DNA from: JBGPIT01 sp041485125
GTDB taxonomy: Bacteria; Desulfobacterota; Binatia; UTPRO1
Reading direction: 5' to 3'
NCBI GenBank assembly: GCA_041485125.1
Contig: JBGPIT010000143.1
Location: 1-11,372, forward strand
Length of the DNA: 11,372 bases
Part shown: piece after piece, positions 1 to 6,385 of the stretch
How positions within the stretch are numbered: position 1 is the stretch's first letter
How the letters are laid out: the number at the start of each line of letters is the position of its first letter
Translations under genes and position numbers: made by a program
Notes under the pieces: generated by a model
What the model was told of the DNA's origin: nothing
What the model saw: the letters and a program-made list of their open reading frames with translations, nothing else
The model's database searches: none

Positions 1-344
1 TAGAAGGCGGCGCGATCGCCTTCGCGAGAGAGCGCCCGCGTCAATGCGATCACGCCCATGATCACCAAGATGAGATTGACCAACCCCGCCGCCGCGAGCA
101 CCGAGGCGGGCCGCGCGCCGCTCGTGTGCGTCGCGACGCCGAGGAGCACCGCGTACGGTGAGAAGAAGGCGTGCGGCGCGTCGACCCGCAGCAAAGGATG
201 GTGTGGATGCAGTGGGTGCGCCGCGAGCTCGCGCACCACGGCGAGGTGCTCCCAGAAGTCATTGCCGTGCACGCCGTTCCAGGCGTGCACGGCGATGACG
301 GCGACGAGCGCGGCGGCGAGGAGCCACAGCCGTGTGCGAATCAC
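1..344 (-). CDS. Polytopic membrane protein, N-terminal part (possible GT-C-like glycosyltransferase), cut by window edge
   Basis: At least 114 codons are open from a GTG at 344-342 to the left edge, and the C-terminus lies outside the window. An in-frame TAA lies 36 nt upstream and there is no in-frame ATG between, so GTG is the likely start. The first hydrophobic segment spans residues 6-22 (RLWLLAAALVAVIAV) and the second about 80-101 (SVLAAAGLVNLILVIMGVIA). Between them is a polar, His-rich loop with GNDFWEHLAVVRELAAHP at 27-44. An acidic first outer loop straight after the first membrane helix is typical of GT-C glycosyltransferases and related lipid-linked-sugar enzymes, but no diagnostic motif is complete here, so the function is inference. 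No strong ribosome site precedes the GTG. A short ORF, MTARVAS at 364-341, overlaps it by GTGA. The gene follows the stress operon on the same strand but is separated from it by a strong hairpin, so it is probably transcribed separately. Confidence 0.6.
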   Translation of the reverse strand, partial: MIRTRLWLLAAALVAVIAVHAWNGVHGNDFWEHLAVVRELAAHPLHPHHPLLRVDAPHAFFSPYAVLLGVATHTSGARPASVLAAAGLVNLILVIMGVIALTRALSREGDRAAF

Positions 345-423
345 GACGCGACGCGAGCGGTCATCGTCCGCTCTTTAGACGGGGCGAGCGACGATTTCTA
401 CGATCGTGAGGCGCGGTGCGACG

Positions 424-460
424 CGGGGCTCCGCGGCACGACCTCTGCCGCGGAGCCCCG
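424..460 (-). terminator. Perfect 14-bp hairpin after the BON/stress operon
   Basis: Positions 424-437 (CGGGGCTCCGCGGC) and 447-460 (GCCGCGGAGCCCCG) are exact reverse complements around a 9-nt loop. The structure begins 17 nt beyond the stop codon of the minus-strand glycine-zipper gene and lies before the next minus-strand gene. A T-run follows on neither strand, so it is not a textbook intrinsic terminator. It may end transcription with help from Rho, or protect the 3' end of the operon mRNA. Confidence 0.6.
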
Positions 461-477
461 ACGGAACGTCGAGACGG

Positions 478-993
478 CTACGCGGCCTTCTCGCCGGCCG
501 AGCTGACGTCCTCGCCGCCGTTGCGCTCGAAGATCTCCCTCGCCCGGTCCCGCTGATCGCGGTCTTCGGTGTGCACGGACATCAGAATCCGCCCGTCGCG
601 CACTTTCCCTTCGTAGCGCTTCGCCTCGAACTCGGGGATGCCCATGCCGATGAGCGCGCCGGTGAGTCCGCCCACCGTCCCGCCGATCGCCGTGCCGCTG
701 AGGGCCGCGACGATCGGGCCGGCGGCGATGAATGGGCCGACGCCTGGAATCGCGAGCGCGCCGATGCCGGCGAGCCATCCCAGCGCGCCGCCGAGCAGAC
801 CGCCGGTGACCGCACCGGTCGCGGCGCCTTCCGGCGCTTTGGTCTTCTGCTCGTGAGCGAAGTCGTGCGTCGACCCTTTGTCGGGGAAGAGCGCGGAGAT
901 GTCGTTGTTGGAGAAGCCGGCCGCCTTCAAATCGCCGACGATCCGTTCCGCCTGCGACTCGGAGCCGACGATGCAAAATACCGCTGTTGCCAT
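478..993 (-). CDS. Glycine-zipper protein with general-stress-protein-17M-like (YflT-type) fold
   Basis: 171 residues starting at ATG 993, with AGGAGGG at 1007-1001 as ribosome site. Residues 4-37 (FCIVGSESQAERIVGDL, then GFSNNDISALFPD) look like the alpha/beta half-domain of the general stress protein 17M/YflT family: a beta strand, then a helix carrying the SxxxAxxxVxxL pattern. Residues 56-118 are an extreme Gly/Ala-rich stretch (GAATGAVTGGLLGGALG, later GGTVGGLTGALIG), typical of a glycine zipper that can insert into or pack on membranes. Residues 129-165 (GKVRDGRILMSVHTEDRDQ, then AREIFERNGGEDV) return to beta-alpha structure. There is no signal peptide, so the polar ends are probably cytoplasmic. 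The gene follows the BON gene by 25 nt, room only for its own ribosome site, so the two form an operon. A role in stress response or osmotic adaptation is inferred from family and neighbour; no enzymatic motif is visible. Confidence 0.8.
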   Translation of the reverse strand: MATAVFCIVGSESQAERIVGDLKAAGFSNNDISALFPDKGSTHDFAHEQKTKAPEGAATGAVTGGLLGGALGWLAGIGALAIPGVGPFIAAGPIVAALSGTAIGGTVGGLTGALIGMGIPEFEAKRYEGKVRDGRILMSVHTEDRDQRDRAREIFERNGGEDVSSAGEKAA

Positions 994-1018
994 GAAATCC
1001 CCCTCCTGTTGTGCTGCG

Positions 1019-1417
1019 TTACTTGTTCGCTTCGACTTCGAGCTGGTCGTCGACCTTGCTCGCGCCGGCTACCTGATGCGCCGTGGCCACGATCTTCGTC
1101 TTCTCCTGCGCGCTCTTGACCGGGCCGCGCAGCGTGACGACACCGTTGTTGGTGATGATCTTCACGTTCTTCGCGTTCGTCGACAGCGACTCGTCGGCGA
1201 CGACCGCCTTCCGGATCCGTTGCGTGATCGTCCGGTCCGCCTCGTTCTCCGACTGATCCATCGGCGTGAGCGCCTTCGAGTCGCGATCGCGGACGTTGCG
1301 CTCGGTGTTGTCGGCGTCGTGCTGCACCGTCCCTGGTTGCGTGTCGGCCGCGAACGCCGGTGTTGCCGTGAGCGCGCCGAGCGCGAGCGTCACCGCGAGA
1401 GTCTTGTTGATCTTCAT
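1019..1417 (-). CDS. Periplasmic BON-domain protein (OsmY-like)
   Basis: 132 residues from ATG 1417. This start is preceded by a near-perfect ribosome site (AAAGGAGGT, 1430-1422) and opens directly into a signal peptide, so the in-frame ATG 189 nt further upstream was rejected. The signal peptide is residues 1-23 (MKINKTLAVTLALGALTATPAFA, cut before ADTQPG). A charged linker follows at 24-60. One BON domain covers about 61-131: ADRTITQRIRKAVVADESL, then NVKIITNNGVVTLRGPVKSAQEK, ending in the DDQLEVEA strand. BON domains bind phospholipid or the outer-membrane inner face; E. coli OsmY and DolP are known examples with two copies, while this protein has one. It is the first gene of a two-gene minus-strand operon with the glycine-zipper protein, and a sigma-54-like promoter lies upstream. 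The likely job is envelope maintenance under stress. Family assignment is firm; physiological role is inference. Confidence 0.92.
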   Translation of the reverse strand: MKINKTLAVTLALGALTATPAFAADTQPGTVQHDADNTERNVRDRDSKALTPMDQSENEADRTITQRIRKAVVADESLSTNAKNVKIITNNGVVTLRGPVKSAQEKTKIVATAHQVAGASKVDDQLEVEANK

Positions 1418-1479
1418 GCTGACCTCCTTTGAATGGCGCGAGCGTGTGGATGCGCTCGTCGTCTGTCGTTCTCGGGTGG

Positions 1480-1495
1480 AGCAAGTGATGTGCCT
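1480..1495 (-). promoter_or_regulatory. Sigma-54 (RpoN) type -24/-12 promoter for the BON operon
   Basis: Read on the minus strand the site is AGGCACATCACTTGCT. Against the RpoN consensus TGGCACGNNNNTTGCW it keeps GGCAC, the exact 10-nt spacing between the GG and GC pairs, and TTGCT; only the first T and the G at position 7 differ. Transcription would start near 1469, giving a leader of about 52 nt before the BON ATG, with the strong ribosome site inside it. The leader holds a small inverted repeat, CGAGCG/CGCTCG at 1439-1444 and 1453-1458. No obvious activator site could be recognised in the 120 nt further upstream, and the motif could be chance. Confidence 0.5.
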
Positions 1496-1617
1496 TCGCG
1501 TGTGACGCCGTTCGCTCGCGCCAAAGGTGCGAACACTCTGCGTCGGCGCGAGACGCGACGGCGGCGATCCCTCGCGGCGTTTGTAAGAGAGGGTGGCGAG
1601 TTGCATAGGAGTGATCC

Positions 1618-2451
1618 ATGAGCGGAGCCGACGGACAGGGTAGCGCCACGCGCCCGGCGCGATTCACGGGGCGCATCGCGGTGGTGACGGGTGCGGCGAG
1701 CGGGATCGGGAAAGCGACCGCGCGTCGCTTGGCCGCCGAAGGTGGCGTCGTTGCGGCGATCGATCGTGATCTCGACGGTGCGGAGGCAACCGCGCACGAG
1801 ATCACCACGGCGGGCGGCACCGCCCGCGCGTTTCGGTGTGACATCGCTCGCAGCGCCGACGTCGGCGAGGCGGCGCGTGCGGTCGAGCGGGATCTCGGGC
1901 CGGTCGACGTGCTCGCGAACGTCGCCGGCATCGGCGACACCGCCGGCCTCGAAGGGATCGAGACGATCGACGACGCGCGCTGGGCCTTGGTCCTCGCCGT
2001 CAATCTCAGCGGCGCCTTCTACTGGTGTCGCGCGCTGCTGCCGGGCATGGCGGCGCGCGCTGGGGGTGCGATCGTGAACGTTTCCTCGCTCGCCGGCCGC
2101 TCGAAGAGCGCCAACGGCGGCCTCGCGTACACCGCGAGCAAGGCTGGGCTCCTCGGGCTCACGCGTCATCTCGCCTTCGACTACGGCCCGCGCGGGGTGC
2201 GGGTGAACGCGATCTGCCCGGGCGGCGTCGACACGCCGATGATCCGCCGCGGCGGCGTCCGCGCCGCCGGCTCGGAGGAGGAGGCGGCGGCGCGCGCGGT
2301 GCGCATCGCGGCCTACCAGTACTTCATGCCGATCAGACGCCTCTCGTCACCCGACGAGCAAGCGGCGGCGATCGCCTTTCTCGCCTCGGACGACGCGTCC
2401 TACGTGAACGGCGTCTCGCTCGACGTCAACGGCGGGCTCTTCATGGCGTGA
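1618..2451 (+). CDS. Classical short-chain dehydrogenase/reductase (SDR), NAD-preferring
   Basis: 277 residues, ATG 1618, ribosome site AGGAG at 1607-1611 with 6-nt spacing. The Rossmann cofactor motif TGAASGIG is at 24-31. The end of the second strand has D49 (AIDRD), an acidic residue that usually selects NAD(H) over NADP(H). NVAG is at 101-104. The catalytic tetrad is complete: N129 (AVNLSG), S157 (NVSSLAG), Y171 and K175 (YTASK). PGGVDTPM at 201-208 is the usual segment after strand six, and SYVNGVSLDVNGG at 261-273 is the normal C-terminal signature. Length is standard for the classical family. Substrate cannot be told from sequence: these enzymes oxidise secondary alcohols of sugars, steroids or acyl chains, and the segment 209-240 that would shape the pocket is unusual (Gly/Ala/Glu-rich, then AAYQYFMPIRR). 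It is divergent from the BON gene across 200 nt and 84 nt upstream of the dehydrogenase gene, perhaps in one transcript. Confidence 0.92.
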   Translation: MSGADGQGSATRPARFTGRIAVVTGAASGIGKATARRLAAEGGVVAAIDRDLDGAEATAHEITTAGGTARAFRCDIARSADVGEAARAVERDLGPVDVLANVAGIGDTAGLEGIETIDDARWALVLAVNLSGAFYWCRALLPGMAARAGGAIVNVSSLAGRSKSANGGLAYTASKAGLLGLTRHLAFDYGPRGVRVNAICPGGVDTPMIRRGGVRAAGSEEEAAARAVRIAAYQYFMPIRRLSSPDEQAAAIAFLASDDASYVNGVSLDVNGGLFMA

Positions 2452-2535
2452 GCGACGACGATGACGGGCCGCGATCCTCGCGTTTGACAGCGAGTGTTCG
2501 CGTGGGGCACGACTCGGCGCAGGAGGGGCACGATC

Positions 2536-4608
2536 TTGCCTCGACGCCTCGTCACCTTCGCTCTTCTCGCGCTCCCGCTGCTGACCTCACGCGCCGCTGT
2601 CGCCGGACCGCCGGCCGCATTCACGACCGTGCCGATCGCGTCCGGCTTCTCGCTGCCGACCGCGTTCGCCTACGCGCCCGACGGGCGGATCTTCATCGCC
2701 GAGAAGCGTGGCGTGGTGCACGTCGTCGACGGCAGCATGGATCACGTCTTCCTCGACATCAGCGCCGAGACCAACGAGATCGGCGACCGCGGCCTTCTCG
2801 GTCTCATGCTCGATCCGCAGTTCGCGACGAACGGCTGGGTGTACCTCTTCCACATCCAAGAGCCGAATCCCGGCAACCCCGACGCTGCCTATCCCGCGAT
2901 CGGCGAGCTCTTCCGCATTCGTGCCTCGGCCGGCGACCGCAACGTCGCGGACCCGAGCACGCGGAAGGCGCTCATCACCGGCTTCGACAATCATTACTTC
3001 TCGCACTCCGGCGGCGGGCTGCGTTTCGACGGCGCCGGACGATTGCTCGTCAGTCTCGGCGACGGCTCGTCGTACAACGACGTCGACGCCGCCGCGCTCA
3101 ACACCTACAACCTCGATTCGTTGAACGGGAAGCTCCTGCGCATCGATCCCGCGACCGGCGACGGCGTCTTCGACAACCCGTACTACGATCCGACCAGCCC
3201 GGGCGCGACACGCTCGAAGGTGTTGGCGCGCGGCTTTCGGAATCCCTTCCGCTTCGGCATCGAGCCCGCGAGCGGCGACGTCTACGTCGGCGACGTCGGC
3301 TGGTTCTACTGGGAAGAGGTCAACCGCGTCCCGCTGGTCTGGGGCAATCCCGACCGCGAGCTCGACTTCGGCTGGCCGTGCTACGAGGGAGCCTCGGGCA
3401 CGTTGGCGAAGCAGCCGTTCTATGCGGGCGACGCGCGCACCGCGGCGGCGTGCAAGACGATCTACCCGCCCGCGGACGGCGGTACCGGCATCGGCGTCAC
3501 GCCCTCCGTGTACGCCTACCCGAGCAGCGATCCGGGTGGGCAGAACGGCGAAGCGATCGTCGGCGGCGTCTTCTATCGCGGCGGCGCTTACCCGGCGCAG
3601 TTCGTCGGCCGCTACTTCTTCGGCGACTTCGCCCGCAATCGCTTCCAGACGCTAGCGCTGCCGGCGACGGTCGAGGATTTCGGCACGCCCGGCGACTGGG
3701 CCAATCCCGTCGACATCCAGCTCGCGCCGAACGGCAACGTCGCCTACCTCGGCATCGGCGACGGCACCCTGCGCGAGATCGTCTACACCGGCGGCAACCG
3801 CCCGCCGACGGCGGTTGCGCTCGGGTTGCCGCTCGACGGTCGGGCGCCGCTGCGGGTCCGCTTCGTCGCCGACCAGTCCTTCGATCCCGACGGCGACAAG
3901 CTCTACTACAGCTGGGACTTCGGCGACCTGACGCGCCTGCGCAACCACACGAACGTCCGCCATCTCGACCGCGTGCCCGGGACCTATCACGTGGTGCTCC
4001 GCGTCTCTGATCGTCGCGACGGCGGCGCGATCGGCACGGCCGCGCTCGACGTCCACGTCGGCAACGACGCGCCGACGCTCACCTTCAGCGCCCCGACCGC
4101 GGCCGACAGCTTCCGCGTCGGCGACACCATCCCGTTCACGCTCGCCGCGAACGACGCCGACGACGGGCCGCTCGGCGGGCAGAGCGTCCACTGGCAGGTG
4201 CTGGTCCATCACGGCGGCCACGTCCACTTCTTCGCGAGCGGCACCGGTACGAGCGGCACCTTCACCGTGCCCGATCACGGCGACACCTCCTTCGTCGAGA
4301 TCCAGGCGACCGCGACCGACTCGGTCGGTGCGACGGTCCACGCCTCGATCATGCCGACCCTGCGCCGCGTGCCGCTGACGATCACCAGCACGCCGGCGGG
4401 CGTCGCGATGACGATCGACGGCGGAACGCGCACGACGCCCTTTACGTCGCAGTCGACGGTCGGCAGCACGCACTCGGTCGCGGCGCCACCGAACGTGACG
4501 ATCGACGGCACCTCGTACGTATTCGACGGATGGTCCGATGGGCTCGGGGCGACGCACGGGTTCACCACACCCGCCGGGGGCGTGACCCTCACTGCCCACT
4601 ACCGCTGA
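2536..4608 (+). CDS. Secreted PQQ-type glucose/sorbosone dehydrogenase with PKD and C-terminal surface modules
   Basis: 690 residues from TTG 2536, chosen because AGGAGGGG (2521-2528) sits 7 nt before it and the protein then opens with a clean signal peptide (PRRLVTFALLALPLLTSRAAVA, cut near residue 23). The in-frame GTG at 2494 would put 14 polar residues before the signal. Residues 30-418 are a six-bladed propeller of the GSDH family (PF07995 type): LPTAFAYAPDGRIFIAEKRG, GDRGLLGLMLDPQF, HSGGGLRF (157-164, with the His equivalent to the catalytic base of soluble glucose dehydrogenase), VSLGDGS, RGFRNPFRFG (232-241) and GDVGWFYWEEVN. Residues 423-508 are a PKD domain (FDPDGDKLYYSWDFGD). Residues 511-608 are another Ig-like unit. 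Residues 612-690 resemble InlB-type bacterial repeats (FDGWSDG, ending LTAHYR). Such enzymes oxidise aldoses to lactones outside the cytoplasm. The appended domains suggest surface or polysaccharide attachment. galK follows by 14 nt. Substrate and PQQ use are inferred. Confidence 0.87.
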   Translation: MPRRLVTFALLALPLLTSRAAVAGPPAAFTTVPIASGFSLPTAFAYAPDGRIFIAEKRGVVHVVDGSMDHVFLDISAETNEIGDRGLLGLMLDPQFATNGWVYLFHIQEPNPGNPDAAYPAIGELFRIRASAGDRNVADPSTRKALITGFDNHYFSHSGGGLRFDGAGRLLVSLGDGSSYNDVDAAALNTYNLDSLNGKLLRIDPATGDGVFDNPYYDPTSPGATRSKVLARGFRNPFRFGIEPASGDVYVGDVGWFYWEEVNRVPLVWGNPDRELDFGWPCYEGASGTLAKQPFYAGDARTAAACKTIYPPADGGTGIGVTPSVYAYPSSDPGGQNGEAIVGGVFYRGGAYPAQFVGRYFFGDFARNRFQTLALPATVEDFGTPGDWANPVDIQLAPNGNVAYLGIGDGTLREIVYTGGNRPPTAVALGLPLDGRAPLRVRFVADQSFDPDGDKLYYSWDFGDLTRLRNHTNVRHLDRVPGTYHVVLRVSDRRDGGAIGTAALDVHVGNDAPTLTFSAPTAADSFRVGDTIPFTLAANDADDGPLGGQSVHWQVLVHHGGHVHFFASGTGTSGTFTVPDHGDTSFVEIQATATDSVGATVHASIMPTLRRVPLTITSTPAGVAMTIDGGTRTTPFTSQSTVGSTHSVAAPPNVTIDGTSYVFDGWSDGLGATHGFTTPAGGVTLTAHYR

Positions 4609-4622
4609 CGCGCACGTCAGCC

Positions 4623-5729
4623 GTGGACGACTTCGCCGGGCTCTTCGGGCGCGCCCCGGAGGTTCACGCCGATGCGCCAGGGCGGGTGAACCTGATCGGC
4701 GAGCACACCGACTACAACGGCGGCTTCGTCCTGCCGACGGCAATTCCCCGGACGACGACGGTCGAGCTCGCGCGCCGGGGCGATCGCGTCGTGCGGGTCA
4801 CGAGCGTCGATCTCGGCGCCGCCGGCGGACCGCGCACCTACCGGCTCGGCGAGGAGCGGCGCACGGGTGAGTGGCTCGACTACGTCGCGGGCTGCACCGC
4901 GCTCCTGGAAGCGGACGGCTTCACGCTCGGAGGCTTCGACGCGCGCGTCGCCTCCGAGGTGCCGATCGGCAGCGGCGTCTCGTCGAGCGCCGCGCTCGAG
5001 GTGAGCCTGCTGCGCGCGCTGCGGGCCGCGTTCGCGCTTGCGCTCGACGACGTCGCGCTCGCGCGCCTCGGCCAGCGCGTCGAGAACGCGTTCGTCGGCG
5101 CGCGGGTCGGGATCATGGACCAGATGGCGGCGAGCCTCGCCGACACGCGCACCGCGCTCTTCCTCGACACCCACACGCTCGCGTACGAGCGCATCCCGCT
5201 GCCGTCCGAGGGCGCCGTCGCCGCGATCGACTCCGGCATCCCGCACCGCCACGCGACCGGCGCCTACAACACCCGTCGCGCCGAGTGCGAGCAGGCGGCG
5301 ACGCTTCTCGGCGTGCGCCAGCTGCGCGACGTCGGCCTCGACGATCTGCCACGCGTCGAGGCGCTGCCCGAGCCGCTCCGCCGCCGCGCCCGCCACGTCG
5401 TCAGCGAGAACGCGCGCGTCCTCGCCGCGGTCGAGGCGTTGCGCGCGCGTGATCTGGTGCGCCTGGGCCGGCTACTGGCGGCGTCGCACGCCTCGCTGCG
5501 CGACGACTTCGAGGTCTCGCTGCCGGCGATCGATCGTCTGGTCGAGCTCGCGGCGCGGACGCCGGGTGTGTACGGCGCGCGCCTCACCGGCGGCGGCTTC
5601 GGCGGCGCGATCGTGATGATCGCCGGCGCCGATGCGGCGGCCGACGCGGCGGCGCACGTCGCGGCCGCGTATCAGCGCGAGAGCGGCGGCCGGGCACGCG
5701 TCCTCTTTCCGCTGCGGGCCTCGGCGTGA
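4623..5729 (+). CDS. galK: Galactokinase (GHMP kinase family)
   Basis: 368 residues from GTG 4623, 14 nt behind the dehydrogenase stop. The frame is open further upstream, but those codons would overlap the dehydrogenase and read as non-protein-like. Galactokinase phosphorylates alpha-D-galactose at C1 with ATP, the entry step of the Leloir pathway in the cytoplasm. The galactokinase signature GRVNLIGEHTDYNGG is at 20-34 with the sugar-contacting E27, H28 and D30. The GHMP ATP loop PIGSGVSSSAALE is at 114-126. The catalytic Asp is D166 in GIMDQMA. DSGIPHRHATGAYNTRRAEC (203-222) matches the usual D(S/T)G...YN-RR-EC block. Motif 3, LTGGGFGGAI, is at 321-330. Length is slightly short of the usual 380-390. 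No ribosome site is clear before the GTG, consistent with translational coupling to the gene upstream. Close GHMP relatives acting on other hexoses cannot be fully excluded. Confidence 0.93.
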   Translation: MDDFAGLFGRAPEVHADAPGRVNLIGEHTDYNGGFVLPTAIPRTTTVELARRGDRVVRVTSVDLGAAGGPRTYRLGEERRTGEWLDYVAGCTALLEADGFTLGGFDARVASEVPIGSGVSSSAALEVSLLRALRAAFALALDDVALARLGQRVENAFVGARVGIMDQMAASLADTRTALFLDTHTLAYERIPLPSEGAVAAIDSGIPHRHATGAYNTRRAECEQAATLLGVRQLRDVGLDDLPRVEALPEPLRRRARHVVSENARVLAAVEALRARDLVRLGRLLAASHASLRDDFEVSLPAIDRLVELAARTPGVYGARLTGGGFGGAIVMIAGADAAADAAAHVAAAYQRESGGRARVLFPLRASA

Positions 5730-5773
5730 CCCCCGCGGCGAAAGCGACCGAGATCATGAGCTACCCCGCCTGA

Positions 5774-5813
5774 CGCGGCGAGCTCGCCTTCGGTGGCTTG
5801 CGATGTCGCCGCG
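5774..5813 (+). terminator. Inverted repeat downstream of galK
   Basis: CGCGGCGA (5774-5781) pairs exactly with TCGCCGCG (5806-5813) across a 24-nt loop, 45 nt after the galK stop. The left arm overlaps a 12-bp palindrome, GGCGAGCTCGCC (5777-5788), which could fold instead. There is no T-run. The position suits transcript termination, but such repeats arise easily in DNA this rich in G+C. The rest of 5730-5863 shows nothing recognisable. Confidence 0.25.
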
Positions 5814-5863
5814 GACGCGCCTAACTGATTCCGCGGCTGGGGTGGGCCGTTCGGGGGGGTGTG

Positions 5864-5989
5864 ATGAGACCTTCGCAACACGATCGCGGTGATCGGCGCG
5901 CGACCGCCGCGGTGCTTCGAGACCTGGACGGCATCGGCGTGACGCTGTTTGCGGGCAGCCTGCACGACCGTCCGGCGCCGCGACGATGA
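5864..5989 (+). pseudogene. 41-codon ORF coupled to the HxlR gene, possibly a YCII-type remnant
   Basis: ATG 5864 follows a G-rich run (GGGGGGGTG, 5855-5863) that could act as a weak ribosome site. The product is 41 residues and its TGA overlaps the next gene's ATG as ATGA (5986-5989). Residues 17-37 (VLRDLDGIGV, then TLFAGSLHDRPA) recall the pattern LxxAGVxVFAGGLHxPSTATVVR of YCII/DGPF-type small proteins, but the match stops after PA and nothing of the rest of that fold follows. It may be a decayed fragment whose reading frame survives as a leader for the HxlR repressor, or simply a chance ORF. The YCII comparison is from memory and rests on about 15 residues. Confidence 0.3.
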
Positions 5990-6363
5990 GCCCGCGCCAG
6001 CGCCGCGCACGGCGGCCGACCCGGCCCAGCCGGCCCGTCCGGCCCATTTTGGCGCTGCTCGATCTGCTCGGCCGGCGTTGGGCGTTGCGCATCCTCTGGG
6101 AGCTGCGCGACGAGGCTCTCGGCTTCACCGACCTGCAGGCGCGCTGCGACACCATGTCGCCGAGCGTCCTCAATCAACGCCTGCGCGAGCTTCGCGCTGG
6201 CGGCATCCTCGAGCTACGCGATGGCCGCTATCTGCCGACGCCGCGCGGGCGTCGCTTGCACGAGCCGCTCGTCGCCTTGAACGACTGGGCGAACGAGTGG
6301 GCCCGGGCGCCGGTGGCTGCCCCCGCTCGACGACGCGCCCGCCCGACCTCACGCCGCACTTAG
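5986..6363 (+). CDS. HxlR-family winged helix-turn-helix transcriptional regulator
   Basis: 125 residues from ATG 5986. The first 20 residues are Arg/Pro-rich and probably disordered. The winged helix covers about 24-105: LLGRRWALRILWEL matches the family's GKWtlxILxxL helix, GFTDLQARCDTMSPSVLNQR gives the turn and recognition helix, and LRELRAGGILE leads into the wing. LTPRG-like LPTPRGRRL (83-91) and LVALNDWANEW are also typical. Most HxlR members have a Cys near the N-terminus for redox or electrophile sensing; none is there in this protein, only C54 inside the helix-turn-helix. The target is unknown. Family members often repress an adjacent, divergently transcribed gene, but here the gene runs the same way as the small ORF in front and converges on the glycosylase gene with 22 nt between the two stops. 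The tail (109-125) is again Arg/Pro/Ala-rich. Confidence 0.85.
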   Translation: MSPRQRRARRPTRPSRPVRPILALLDLLGRRWALRILWELRDEALGFTDLQARCDTMSPSVLNQRLRELRAGGILELRDGRYLPTPRGRRLHEPLVALNDWANEWARAPVAAPARRRARPTSRRT

Positions 6364-6385
6364 GAGCAACCGGGTCGCCTCGGGC

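Noticed and set aside
2484..2489. TTGACA before the dehydrogenase gene
   Set aside because: No -10-like hexamer occurs 16-18 nt downstream, and the start site would fall in the ribosome site. Not called as a promoter.
2025..4010. Very long open frame (661 codons) on the plus strand across the SDR and dehydrogenase genes
   Set aside because: The product is Arg-rich and low-complexity with no family motif, and it overlaps in another frame two genes with complete motifs. Long shadow frames are expected at this G+C content.
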